Source: Anisus vortex
Lineage: Eukaryota > Mollusca > Gastropoda > Planorbidae
Assembly (NCBI GenBank): GCA_949126835.1
Contig: OX421505.1
Location: forward strand, 10,511,283 to 10,575,282
DNA length: 64,000 nucleotides
Reading direction: 5' to 3'
Shown: piece by piece, positions 35,901-44,213 of the stretch
Layout: every line of letters starts with the position of its first letter
Numbering within the stretch: position 1 is the stretch's first letter
Notes under the pieces: generated by a model
The model's input: only the letters and a program-made list of their open reading frames with translations
Database searches by the model: none
What the model was told of the DNA's origin: nothing
Made by a program: the position numbers and the translations under genes

Positions 35901-37843
35901 AGAACAAAATAAACAAAATGTTTGTAAGCATATTCATTCTATAATACTATTAACCCTATCATGGTACGTGGTAACATTAACCCTTTCAGGGTTAATATAA
36001 AATCAGTTTAATTAAATGAAGGTCTTAATTTTTAGACAGAAAGAGATCATGTTATGTGTGGAACTGTATTAAATTGTTATATTTATCTGAGTTTGATATA
36101 TTTATATGTGTTAGGATTAAAGAATGTTCTTTTGCAATGTTCAACTAAATGTTAATTAATACAAAACACCAAACATTATTTTTACTAAAGAAATATTTAT
36201 ATATAACATGAGAAAAAATGCTTTAATGCAAAAACAAAAAATGATAAAAGTGAATGCTTTTGGTTAAATTAATACCCAGATATGATATTAATTTTTAAAC
36301 ATTTTTTTACAATAAATAAAAAAATGACCTTAGAAGCAGTTATATAGCTATAAATCTATTGTGTACCCAGTCCGATGTCAAATAATTTTGCTACAATTAA
36401 CAGAAATGCTTGGACATATTTTGCTAGCATTGTCTTGATCTGAGAAATGAATCTGGCAACACAAGGATTCAAAGCCCTTAGATTAGCCAGGCTTTGCTCT
36501 TGTGCCACATTTAACATTTGACAAAACCAACCCACAAATGTAATAAAATGTTAATTAATTACAAGATCATTTCATATAATTGTTTCAATTATGGTATCTA
36601 TTTAAAATTGTCAATTTTTCTTTTCTTTTTACATTTAACCTGAAATACCCAAAAGAGAATTATTCTGATACAATTTACTTCCTATTTAATTTATGCATTA
36701 ACAATTCCAACAAGTTCTATTTTCTCATATTCATAGTTCAGATTTACTTTTCTTGTTTAATCCACAATTAAACTTCCTAATTTCTTTTTCAAAGCCAGAA
36801 ACCTGTCTGGAACAGTAGCCCAACTTTATATTTAAATAAGCAACTAAAATTTAGTCATAAAATATGTTATATCTTTAAAAATAAGTAAAGAAAATGTGAA
36901 AAGAGTTGCATTGCTTACCGAAGAATCAGATGATGAGCTACTTGAACAATCTGAATCATCTATAATGATGACTTCCAATAATTGAGGTTCTGCTTGTGAA
37001 TTGTGTGAAGTGACATTAGGTGTACTGCTGGTGCCACGGCTGGCAGTATTAGGAATTTCACTACTACAGGTCATTGTTAGATTTACACAGTTGCCACTCA
37101 TCTGTATGTCTATTTGTAATTCATGGATATAAAGATATCTTTTAAAAAAATAAATTAAAAAAACATCACTAGAACCTGAGTGATCGCAGATTTATTTCTG
37201 TTGGAAATGGTGGACATGTCTATATTCTATTATTATAATAAAAAATGTTAACAAGGCGACGTAGTGAAAGCTAACTAAAAATGTAATATGCCCCCCCCCC
37301 CCACCCTGTCCTCTCACCCCAAAATCCCAAGCATACACCAATGATGATTTTATTTTTATAAAACATTATAAACTATTTACCTGTGATACCTGAGGTTTCC
37401 GAGAAATTTAAGTGGCTTGAAGGCTGGAGCAAAAAGGGAGAAGATGGCTAGAACAAAATAAACAAAATGTTTGTGAGCATATTCATTCTATTAACTCTAT
37501 CAGGGTAGATATATAATTAAATGAAAGTCTTAACTTTTAGAGAGAGGAGAGATAATGTTAAGTGTGGAACTGTATTAAATAGTTATTTTTATAATAGTTT
37601 GATAAATATGTTTATGTATGAGTTAGGATTAAAGAATATTGTATTGCAATGTTAAACTAAATGTTAATACACACAAAAAAGTTCTTACTGAAGAAGTTGT
37701 TGAAATTTCATCTTCATCATCAGTTATAATTATGACATCAGAAGAATAAACAGTTTCCATTTGTCGGGGTGGTGTCATAATACCTGCTATAACTCGACTT
37801 ATGCCAACAAATATTGTTTTTACTGCTTGCTTGAGCTTTAAGA
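26719..37843 (-). CDS. Ten-exon gene: SIM repeats plus CtIP/Sae2-like C-terminal domain
   Basis: Ten minus-strand exons chain with matching intron phases: 37,689-37,843, 37,381-37,447, 36,919-37,109, 35,832-35,898, 35,418-35,605, 33,305-33,380, 33,067-33,148, 29,020-29,050, 28,090-28,183 and 26,719-26,990. The product is about 405 residues. The N-terminal half has three V-I-I-I-(T/D)-D-D motifs with acidic/serine flanks, the form of SUMO-interacting motifs. The C-terminal part has T-C-N-N-C, then R-K-L-M-G-I-S-H-R, then P-I-T-P-N-G-F-W-S-I-G-V-P-D-S-Q, then a P-R-R-R-K-P block. This order resembles the CtIP/Sae2/Ctp1 C-terminal domain, which activates MRE11 during DNA-end resection. The CtIP N-terminal coiled coil was not found, so the 5' end may lie further upstream or be absent. 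A coiled, charged repeat ends the protein. CtIP membership is inferred from motifs only. Confidence 0.6.
27130..27450 (-). mobile_element. tRNA-derived SINE, family 2, reversed, in intron
   Basis: On the minus strand it carries the body AGGCTAGGATTTTTTTCC and a distal part with GGTGAATGCTGTTTCACC. A 27-bp segment (CACCCTCCAGCTGGGTAGACTCAG) is repeated in tandem at about 27,314-27,372. It ends next to the GGTCCGAAGGGTAC tail (reverse of 27,165-27,180). It lies between exons 9 and 10. Confidence 0.6.
27451..28089. other. Intron sequence, nothing further seen
   Basis: AT-rich intron between the last two exons. Confidence 0.5.
28090..28183 (-). CDS. Exon 9: G-F-W motif
   Basis: 94 bp, acceptor CATCTTTCCAG, donor GTTTTA, phase 0 to 1. 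It encodes K-K-R-T-K-E-Q-Y-P-R-P-I-T-P-N-G-F-W-S-I and G-V-P-D-S-Q-T. This is the strongest CtIP/Sae2-like motif in the gene. An alternative in-frame acceptor (TTCTCAG) would shorten it by four codons. Confidence 0.65.
29020..29050 (-). CDS. Exon 8: 31-bp micro-exon with S-H-R
   Basis: Only 31 bp. The donor GTGAGC is good, while the acceptor CGTAAG has a poor pyrimidine tract. It is the only piece found that fixes the phase gap (2 to 0) between exons 7 and 9. It encodes K-L-M-G-I-S-H-R-S-G, giving the basic-leucine then S-H-R spacing expected of CtIP-like domains after the C-x-x-C. RNA evidence is needed. Confidence 0.4.
29051..30379. other. Intron sequence, AT-rich
   Basis: No exon with good splice sites was recognised. 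A TATATAATATA-type run is near 29,560-29,590. Confidence 0.5.
30380..30945. mobile_element. SINE fragments
   Basis: 30,380-30,530 is a degraded, reversed family-2 SINE (GGCCGGCACAAGGCCCAG, then TCTGGGTAGACAGGGGCACC). 30,540-30,945 is a different, unrecognised repeat. It ends AGGAATGTCTGTAACTTTAT, like the tail of SINE family 1 and its LINE. The short frames here are not genes. Confidence 0.45.
31509..31790 (-). mobile_element. 5'-truncated LINE 3' end in intron
   Basis: On the minus strand it reads as the LINE family of 9,666, with the C-terminal coding remnant followed by AGGACGCAATAATCTTC-type 3' UTR. It lies between exons 7 and 8 of the host gene, on the same strand as the gene. Confidence 0.75.
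31866..32966. repeat. 41-bp minisatellite, about 27 copies, in intron
   Basis: The unit contains TAGCCATCTTGGTAACTGCA then CTTTACCCTCTTCTTATACTG. Variants are sparse: ATACTG/ATGCTG, GGTAAC/GGTGAC, CTGTAG/CTATAG and TTCTTAT/TTTTTAT. Each unit carries GCCATCTTGG, a match to the YY1 recognition consensus. The array lies in the intron between exons 7 and 8. Confidence 0.9.
33067..33148 (-). CDS. Exon 7: C-x-x-C region
   Basis: 82 bp, acceptor CTTTTGAAG, donor GTAAAA, phase 1 to 2. It encodes S-V-E-R-E-L-T-Q-T-C-N-N-C-P-S-V-V-R-R-L. The C-N-N-C corresponds in position to the C-x-x-C of CtIP-family C-terminal domains. Confidence 0.65.
33305..33380 (-). CDS. Exon 6
   Basis: 76 bp, acceptor TTTTTTAATAG, donor GTAAGC, phase 0 to 1. 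It encodes L-S-F-G-P-W-L-N-T-Q-P-S-A-N-E-L-A-F-M-E and L-I-N-P. I do not recognise this part. Confidence 0.65.
34353..35169 (+). mobile_element. Non-autonomous hAT element, 817 bp, nested
   Basis: Ends TAGGGTTGCCAGA and TCTGGCAACCCTA (allowing one mismatch) are flanked by perfect 8-bp duplications CTTATACA (34,345-34,352 and 35,170-35,177), diagnostic of hAT. Subterminal GTCCTCC/GGAGGAC blocks recur at both ends. It is inserted in the element at 34,240-35,246. A decayed relative is at 61,950-62,395. Confidence 0.85.
34518..34871 (+). pseudogene. hAT transposase C-terminal remnant
   Basis: A 117-residue frame contains K-E-K-V-F-S-L-I-N-A-Q-W-T-K-K-R-N-R-L-S and then I-L-T-K-Y-N-L, with a terminal L-L-K-K-L. 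This matches the shape of the hAT C-terminal dimerisation domain (E-R-V-F-S...W...L...K-x-N). Everything upstream (BED finger and catalytic core) is gone. The start codon is not meaningful. Confidence 0.6.
35418..35605 (-). CDS. Exon 5: module copy B, third SIM
   Basis: 188 bp, acceptor AAATAG, donor GTAAGC, phase 1 to 0. It encodes D-I-Q-L-S-G-S-L-E-N-L-T-M-T-C-S...S-T-P-N-V-T-S-H-N-L and I-V-E-V-I-I-I-D-D-L-E-D-S-D-C plus a serine run. It is a duplicate of exon 3 with a few codons inserted after the SIM core. Confidence 0.65.
35832..35898 (-). CDS. Exon 4: module copy B, first part
   Basis: 67 bp, acceptor TTCTAG, donor GTAAAT, phase 0 to 1. It encodes P-S-S-P-F-L-L-Q-T-S-S-H-L-N-F-L-E-T-S-G-D-T. 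It is a tandem duplicate of exon 2. Confidence 0.6.
36919..37109 (-). CDS. Exon 3: module copy A, second SIM
   Basis: 191 bp, acceptor AAATAG, donor GTAAGC, phase 1 to 0. It encodes D-I-Q-M-S-G..N-L-T-M-T-C-S...S-T-P-N-V-T-S-H-N-S and then L-L-E-V-I-I-I-D-D-S-D-C followed by a serine run, a SIM with phosphorylatable serines. Its paralogous exon is 35,418-35,605. Confidence 0.65.
37381..37447 (-). CDS. Exon 2: module copy A, first part
   Basis: 67 bp, acceptor TTCTAG, donor GTAAAT, phase 0 to 1. It encodes P-S-S-P-F-L-L-Q-P-S-S-H-L-N-F-S-E-T-S-G-I-T. It is nearly identical to the exon at 35,832-35,898. Confidence 0.6.
37689..37843 (-). CDS. Exon 1 of those found: first SIM
   Basis: It encodes ...M-T-P-P-R-Q-M-E-T-V-Y-S-S-D-V-I-I-I-T-D-D-E-D-E and ends T-T-S-S at donor GTAAGA (phase 0). 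The V-I-I-I plus acidic run is a strong SUMO-interacting motif. The 5' boundary is uncertain. An acceptor after TTTGAG at 37,844 keeps the frame open, but the ATG at 37,776-37,778 (minus) could be the true start if this is the first coding exon. Confidence 0.55.
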
Positions 37844-38174
37844 CTCAAATGCTTAGAAAAAAAGGGTGAACAAGATACTGCTACAAGTAGTTTTGATCAA
37901 TTCGTAAACCTCCAAATTAAAAATAAATGTAACTGAAAAGAAATCAAATTACTAATAACTAAATGTAGAGAGTATTTTAATTAGTTTCAGAAGCAGCTCA
38001 ATATATGAGAATGGCCATTACTTTATCAACTCCTTTAAAATTATAATTTTGTTTTTAAAACCTTATTATTGTAAAGATTATTAAAAAGATTTAAAGGTAC
38101 AATGAAACTACTTGTTTTAGACAAATTAAATTATTCATTTTTAAATCTTTATTTCATAAATTGCAGACAGGGAA
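37844..38174. other. No further exon recognised
   Basis: AT-rich sequence 5' of the gene on its strand. No promoter was identified. Confidence 0.4.
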
Positions 38175-38345
38175 ATTAAGTTCTCTAGCATCCCAGAGGC
38201 CGGTTAGTCCTCACACTAAACTGTCAAAATGATAACCCAGATTCTAGCCCTGCCACTGTGTAATCCCTGCCATCCTGCAGGAATTTTGAGCCAAGGAAGT
38301 TATAATCTTCTATCTAGACGGAACGTCTGTAAACTTATACATTGA
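38175..38345 (+). mobile_element. tRNA-derived SINE, family 1
   Basis: AGAGGCCGGTTAGTCCTCAC, then CTAGCCCTGCCACTGTG, then GTTATAATCTTCTATCTAGA and GGAACGTCTGTAAACTTAT. It has the same head and LINE-like tail as 25,201-25,390. Confidence 0.6.
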
Positions 38346-38837
38346 CTATTTTATGTTGAATGTTAAAAATGCCCTTAATATACATAAGATTTGCATATCT
38401 TACCCTCATCAATTGGTTCGAGTATAGACTTTGTCATTGTACATTATATTTAGTATAACTGTTTTGGTGCATACAAAGAAAAGAGAGAGAACCACAAATA
38501 ACGTTGTTAGGAAATTTCTGCAATCGACATCAGACTTTGTATATCAACACATCAAATCACTTCTTAGAGAGCTGCTAGCCTGTAATATCAGCTTAATAGA
38601 AGTCATGAACCTTGCCTGAAGGCAGGTTGAAGTATGAATGTTTTGACACCCATTATTTCATCTCCATAGTATTCAATTTATTATTAACAAATCGAACAAT
38701 AAACTGTCTTGACTCATCCATCTTGATAAGTTAATTATTGCTTGATCTTCACAACATATTGCCTGAAATGTAAAAATGAGACTTCATATAAATTTATCTT
38801 ATCAAAAGAATAAGAAAAATGTTTTAATTCTCATAAG

Positions 38838-38950
38838 CTTACAGATGTTCCCTCTAGCTAAAAGATTATTACATCCTTTGCCCAAAACTCCTGCAGGGTG
38901 GCAGCAGGGCTAGAACCTAGCTCGTCGTTTTGACAGTCCGGTGTACTATA
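38838..38950 (-). mobile_element. tRNA-derived SINE, family 1, reversed
   Basis: On the minus strand it contains ACCGGACTGTCAAAACGACG, then CTAGCCCTGCTGCCACC, and the tail TAATAATCTTTTAGCTAGAG and GGAACATCTGTAAGC. Confidence 0.6.
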
Positions 38951-39165
38951 TATAGCCACAGAACTCTTTGTCTGAGTATTTAATTAGAATATTCTTTAGT
39001 AAGGATAAGTAATACAATTGAAGTGTTATGCATAATTATATTATGCTAATTTGATTTTAAACTTACTTTCTAGAACTGTTTATGAATTTGGTAATTTTAC
39101 TAATGGTGTTACGCTTGTGAATAATTCATTGTAGGCCTACAATTCCTTTCTGAATTTTTTCTAGT

Positions 39166-39230
39166 TATATTTTGCTTACCGGTATTTCATGCATCCCACA
39201 CAAGATGCACATTCTAGCATAGGGCATAGG
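39166..39230 (-). CDS. Possible upstream exon of the SIM gene (weak)
   Basis: A short open stretch ends C-I-L-C-G-M-H-E-I-P at a good donor (GTAAGC), preceded by a possible acceptor CTTACATTAG. It could be an upstream exon in phase 0, but that needs a different acceptor in the next exon. It may be chance. Confidence 0.2.
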
Positions 39231-39322
39231 TATAAATAACTAATGTAAGGTAGAAAATTTGTACTTTTATATTCTTAATATAAAATGCCTAAAGTCATAA
39301 CATTAGTGTGTGCTACTTCCAA

Positions 39323-39605
39323 TGGGGCACGGTGGCTGAGCAGCAGCGCGTTTGACTGTCATACCGAAGGTCCCGGTTTTGAATCCTGGTGAAGACTAGG
39401 ATTTTTTCCCCGGGTTTGTAGGGTGTCCCTGAGTCTACCCAGCTATGATGGTTACCTGATCTTAGTTGGGGTAAAGTAAAGACGGCTGTGCATTGTGCTA
39501 ACTCCAAAATCACCTAGTACGCCGTGGCTAAAGAAACTGGTGAACGCTACGCCGCTTCCATGGCCCTATGATCAATTTGGTCCAAAGCGCACTTAACATT
39601 ACTTC
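39323..39605 (+). mobile_element. tRNA-derived SINE, family 2, full-length-looking
   Basis: The head GGGGCACGGTGGCTGAGCAG has an A-box-like TGGCTGAGCAG and a B-box GGTTTTGAATCC. The body GAAGACTAGGATTTTTTCCC and GAGTCTACCCAGC follows. The 3' part GAAACTGGTGAACGCTACGC, then CCTATGATCAATTTGGTCC, recurs alone at 55,070-55,140. Confidence 0.7.
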
Positions 39606-41119
39606 CAATGGACCAAGACTTAAATATGCACAACATTTTATTAACATAGACTGAAGGATAGGCCTACTAACACACTTGACCATTCATGCTACCATGAGCA
39701 AAAAAACAAACAATACAAACAAAACAGCTAGCCTAGTATTTTTAGTTTCTCAAATTAAATTAAATCAGGCCTTATAGCTACCTATAGTCTTTAGTATAGG
39801 CCTACACTTATTCTTCATGGTAGGCTATGTGATTGTAGGTCTATGTAAAAGTTAAAGTGTCCTTGTGTGGGAATTAAAATGTATAGAAAAACTTAAGTTT
39901 ATATAAAAGCTTTTATATTTAATAAATAGGCTATTATAATATAGGCTACTTACTAAAAAGATAGGCCTAATAGATAGCCCTTACCTTTGCCTAATATTAT
40001 TAATATATATGCCTATATTATAAATTACATAGCTCAGTAACTAGACTTCATATCACTGCTGAAGACTGCATATTAAATTATATCGTATAAGTATAGGTGC
40101 CATATATTTAGTAGGCCTATTTAGAATAGGCCTAATGACTAATGTATAGCGGCAGCGGCAATATAGAAATAATATAGGCCTATACCTATAGGCCTATATA
40201 GTTTTATTTAGACAATTAGCCTATAAAAATTATATTTCTATTTAAAAGGTCTTCATAATAATAATATTTTATTTTTTATTAAGACACTTAAATTAAGTCT
40301 ACGTCTTTAATAGGCGATATAACTATTATAATAGTAATAGTATAGGCCTAAGCCTAATAGTAGTAATATATACTTTACAGAAATACTTTATATAGGCCTA
40401 GTAGGCCTATATAGAAATGTAATTGAATTAATCATTAAACCCATTTTATAAATAGTTTCTGTAGGCTAAGCCCATTTTATTAATTTATCTTTTGATAGCA
40501 AAAACTTTTTTTTCGCCAACAATGCCAACAATATAGTCTAGACAGTCTAGATCAAAGTGTAGCCTTACTTAAGTACTTTGGTTAAATTGTAGAGCAAAAA
40601 AAACATTGAACAACAAAACAACTTTTCTGGTGTAGGCCTAGGGCCTATAGGTATAGGCTATAGCCTATAGTCATAGTACATAGGCTAGTGATAGGAACAA
40701 ATCTTTCAAAGTTTATTTTATGGGATCTTTTTTAAAACTGACAATATTATAATTTAATATGCCTACATTCCTACATATTTTTTATATTTAATACAAATTA
40801 GTAGGACTATAATCACTATAACTATAAGTTCTATTTTTTCTGGGTGGGTTGAAAATTAATGGGTTTTTTATTTAAAAAATGGCTTGCCCTAATAAGATCT
40901 AGGTCTATCTTAACACACGGAAAAATCAACAACTGATTCTATCATAGATATTTCTATCAGTGATAGTTAGGCCTATAGGTAGGCCTATAGGCTATAGACT
41001 ATAGGCCTACCGGTACCTATAATAATATCATATAGGGCCTACTGTAACTATACTACTATAGTACTATCGGTATAGGCTTATACTTACTTCCCTTCTTTAA
41101 CATTATTTAACCATAGGAC
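39606..41119. repeat. TAGGCCTA-dense AT-rich tract
   Basis: The palindromic octamer TAGGCCTA and one-base variants occur at very high density (for example near 39,660, 39,796, 40,113, 40,175, 40,190, 40,344, 40,395, 40,636, 40,970 and 41,003). No gene is visible. It could be a decayed satellite or a locally amplified motif. Confidence 0.6.
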
Positions 41120-41589
41120 CATAGACTATAAAATAGTATAATACACGTTCACATGGACCGCTTGCTTTAGTTTTTTCTGCTCTTATCTTCTTGTTTTGTA
41201 ATTCCCGATTCTAAATAAATTCTGTGCCATACAAACTTCCCGTTTTATTAAATCTCATTTTTTTCGAATTTAAATGAATATAGGCCTACTTGCAGGCCAG
41301 TTGTAGCGGCCTATCCTATTATTTCTATTAGCATATCATTGACTATAATAAGATGGACCGCTTGCTTTATTTTTTCAGAGCTCATGTTTGAATCATGTTC
41401 TTTTTCCGTGCGCATACAACACTGATCTATAAATGTTTCCACTGTATAGGCCTACAACTTTCGATTTTATTATTTCATTGAGAAAATCATAGCTATGTGT
41501 ACATTGCACAAAGGAATCGGGAATTCCGAAAAAAATCATTGTTTCAAGTCATCATATAGCAGCATATTATTATATTATTATAGTCTATG
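41120..41589. mobile_element. Foldback element, CATAGACTATAA ends (470 bp)
   Basis: It begins CATAGACTATAA and ends TTATAGTCTATG. The interior shares ATGGACCGCTTGCTTTAG, CACTGATCTATAAATGTTTC and TTTCATTGAGAAAATCAT blocks with the element at 7,898-8,617. It is non-coding. Confidence 0.75.
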
Positions 41590-42549
41590 ATTTAACATCA
41601 TTTCAAACATTTAACATTATTGTCACAAAGCAAGCAGGACTTAGGCATTTTAAACTACAAGATAGACAAATCATTACCTATATAAACTTATTTAAACAAC
41701 TTTAGAATAGGCTATATAGCAAATAGCCCTATAGACCTATCCTATAGACTATAGAAAACTTACATTTATTAAAATCAAAAGAATCAAATTCACTTATCAC
41801 ATGAAATGTAGCCTAATTTGTACAGACATGAATTACAGACTTAGGACTATAGGCTTGCTTTAAAAGTTAACGCAATTTTTAGTTTCATTTTAAAGTTCCG
41901 AGAAACTGCACATGACGTCTAGGCGACTCTAGTAAACGTGATGCTATTTCCGTATTGTATAATACGACTCAAGGGTCACCCATTACGCACTTGCACACTT
42001 TTGTTTTTATTATTTTATTATTTGGGAGATTTTGAGTACCTACGGCCGTGTGTATGGGGAGGGGTCTACGAGGGGTCTCCACTATATGACTATACTAGCC
42101 TATAGGCCTAATTACATACACAGAGCCTTTACAAGCTTGTGTAGCGCCCCATGGCAAAAGTTTCAGCGCCGCTCCCTTGCATACTGTAACTGCTTGTTTA
42201 GTGCTATATTTGCTATATTAAAACCACATTTGCCGCCCCCTGGAAGTGTCGCCCCCGGGCATATATGCCCCCTACCCCCCCCCCTCCTATGTGAGGGCTC
42301 TGAGCATACATATTATAGGCCCTATTAACTTTAAAAAAAAAAACACATACAAAATCGCTCAGACGGAAGATTAATTAAAACTGTATTATGTATTACGTGG
42401 TAATTTTAATTGAGGGTGTGTGTGCGCGTTTGATATTATGGGATAAAAGAAAACAACAACAAAAAAAAACAATAGCCTACAAAGTGCCGTAACACTTTTT
42501 TAAATATTTACAGCACTTTGTAAGAAGGGCCAAGAAGGGATCCCTGGTA
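41590..42549. other. No gene supported
   Basis: A 98-residue plus frame (42,032-42,328) is Pro/Cys-rich without a domain and crosses a C-run. An A-run and GT-rich stretches follow. Confidence 0.45.
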
Positions 42550-42961
42550 CCCACTCCGGAGGGTCCGTCCACCTTTGAGAGTGCCCGCAGATCAATACGC
42601 GAGTGGGAGACAATGGTGGAAGAATTGGGACGAGTCTGACAAGGGTCGAGGTGTGTGGCAGCAACTAAAACGGCCAAATCGAGCTGATCCGTGGTGGAAA
42701 CTCCGCAGGAGAGAACAGGCAACGATTGCCCAGTTCTGGACAGAACTCTGTCCTTTCGGACGATTTATACCCAATTTCGATTCGCGGTGTCGACATTGCT
42801 TTGAAGCAGAAGAGACGGTCGAGCATTTGCTTTTAGACTGCCCTGCCTTGCAGGGGGAAAGAGTGGATGGGAATGGTCAACGGTTTGCACCGAACCAATA
42901 CGGTGGTCTAGCTGTGCTTCGTAGTACAAGTGTGTTTGTCCTCCGAATCCTAAGAGATTAG
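42550..42961 (+). pseudogene. LINE ORF2 C-terminal, Cys/His-type end
   Basis: The frame includes R-G-V-W-Q-Q-L, R-R-R-E-Q-A-T-I-A-Q-F-W, then C-R-H-C-F-E-A-E-E-T-V-E-H-L-L-L-D-C-P and stops at 42,961. The C-x-x-C...E-x-x-x-H-L-L-x-x-C-P signature is typical downstream of RT and RNase H in I/R1/jockey-type LINEs. The RT itself is absent, so this is a 5'-truncated copy that is otherwise intact over 128 codons. Confidence 0.65.
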
Positions 42962-43036
42962 AATCGATTCGATCACTCCGGTGAAGTGAGGTTTAAAGTC
43001 TGTGAAAACTTGTCCGTGGAGTAAAAGGGACAGCCA

Positions 43037-43270
43037 GGGTGACCAGAGAGAATGAGTGACCAGAGAGAATGAGTGACCAGAGAGAATGAGTGACCAGAGA
43101 GAATGAGTGACCAGAGAGAATAAGTGACCAGAGAGAATGTGTGACCAGAGAGAATGAGTGACCAGAGAGAATGAGTGACCAGAGAGAATGAGTGACCAGA
43201 GAGAATGAGTGACCAGAGAGAATGAGTGACCAGAGAGAATGAGTGACCAGAGAGAATGAGTGATCAGAGT
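43037..43270. repeat. 17-bp minisatellite, about 14 copies
   Basis: The unit is GAGTGACCAGAGAGAAT, nearly perfect, with single variants (AATAAG, AATGTG, TGATCAG). It lies just after the LINE C-terminal fragment. The 116-residue minus frame across it is a shadow of the repeat. Confidence 0.9.
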
Positions 43271-43394
43271 GGTAGTGAAAGGTGGATGTTTGAACAGCTC
43301 TAAGAAAGGGACTTTTTAAATATATATTTATAGTGGATTCCAATTTATGGTGTGGATTATTATCTCATGTACTCGAGTATTAGATCTATAGTAG

Positions 43395-43445
43395 GTCTAA
43401 GTAAGTAAAGTAAAGTAGCCTACCCTTCGGATGAAATTGATCAAG
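43395..43445 (-). mobile_element. SINE family 2 tail fragment
   Basis: GTAAAGTAAAGTAGCCTACC and CTTCGGATGAAATTGATCA are the reverse of the family-2 SINE 3' end. Confidence 0.4.
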
Positions 43446-43729
43446 AAAAACAGCCCAATACATATAAATAGGCTTTCGAGCATTGCTGATACAATAAATC
43501 TATATCAGCCAGCGGCCGTCATTGCCCGTAGACTAACGAACCCAGTTCCGGGTGCATTGTACCGGCCACACTATCCCGTCGTCACACAGGAATAGCCGTC
43601 TCCTGTTGTTCTCATCACACCCAGTATAGGGGCGACAACCAGACCCCTCATCCGACTCCCATCTCAGACGGTAGTCTTGTAGGTCATCCATGCAGGTGGT
43701 CAAGCGGATTCACAGAATAGGTATAGATA

Positions 43730-44213
43730 AGAATGCGCAATCCCTAAATGCGCAATCCCTATATGCGCAATCACTAAAAGTGAAGCTCGGCTTCCGTCAT
43801 TTTATTTTGATTCAAGGCAGCGGTCACTAGAAACGCTACTATAGTAAAATGAGAAAGGCTTAATTTATTACTGATATCTAGTCTTAGCAAGCTTAGGAGT
43901 AAAGCAAGGCTACTAATATTAAGTAATATGAGGTTACAACTTTCCGTTGTTTATCCTTTACGGGGTCAGGAAAGCCATGTAGTTTGACATGCTTTTTTTG
44001 TACGATAATCAATCGTTTTCGCATCATTGTTGCAGTTTATTACACAACAGCCTTTGTGCCTTTTGCCTGAAACATTAGCTTTGGGTGTTCGAAATTGTAG
44101 ATTTGTTGAAAAAGACATTGTAAATAAGCATACATATATAGTGACCGCTGCGTTTAAACAGTATGGCCTCGGTATTACTTCCGGAAACAGAAAAAAATGC
44201 GATTGCGCATTCT
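43730..44213. mobile_element. 484-bp inverted-repeat element
   Basis: Perfect 12-bp terminal inverted repeats AGAATGCGCAAT/ATTGCGCATTCT. A second perfect pair GCAGCGGTCACTA/TAGTGACCGCTGC sits at 43,817-43,829 and 44,139-44,151. A 17-bp tandem motif (ATGCGCAATCCCTAA-like, three times) starts at the left end. It is non-coding. No target duplication was identified. Confidence 0.55.

Larger units (their letters stand above)
33386..36190. repeat. Intragenic tandem duplication, copy B
   Basis: Introns and exons here match 36,228-37,688. Examples are the TTGCTCTTGTGCCACATT block at about 33,686-33,703 versus about 36,493-36,510, and GATATAAGGATATC versus GATATAAAGATATC. This copy is longer because transposons are inserted at 34,240-35,246 and nearby. 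It carries exons 4 and 5. Confidence 0.75.
36228..37688. repeat. Intragenic tandem duplication, copy A
   Basis: The compact copy of the about 1.46-kb unit, carrying exons 2 and 3. It differs from copy B by an insert of about 35 bp near 37,140-37,185 and many scattered changes, so the duplication is not recent. Confidence 0.75.

Noticed and set aside
42993..43343. Minus-strand frame with S-G-H-S-F-S-L-V-T-type repeats
   Set aside because: Shadow of the 17-bp minisatellite. The repeat length keeps the frame open by chance.
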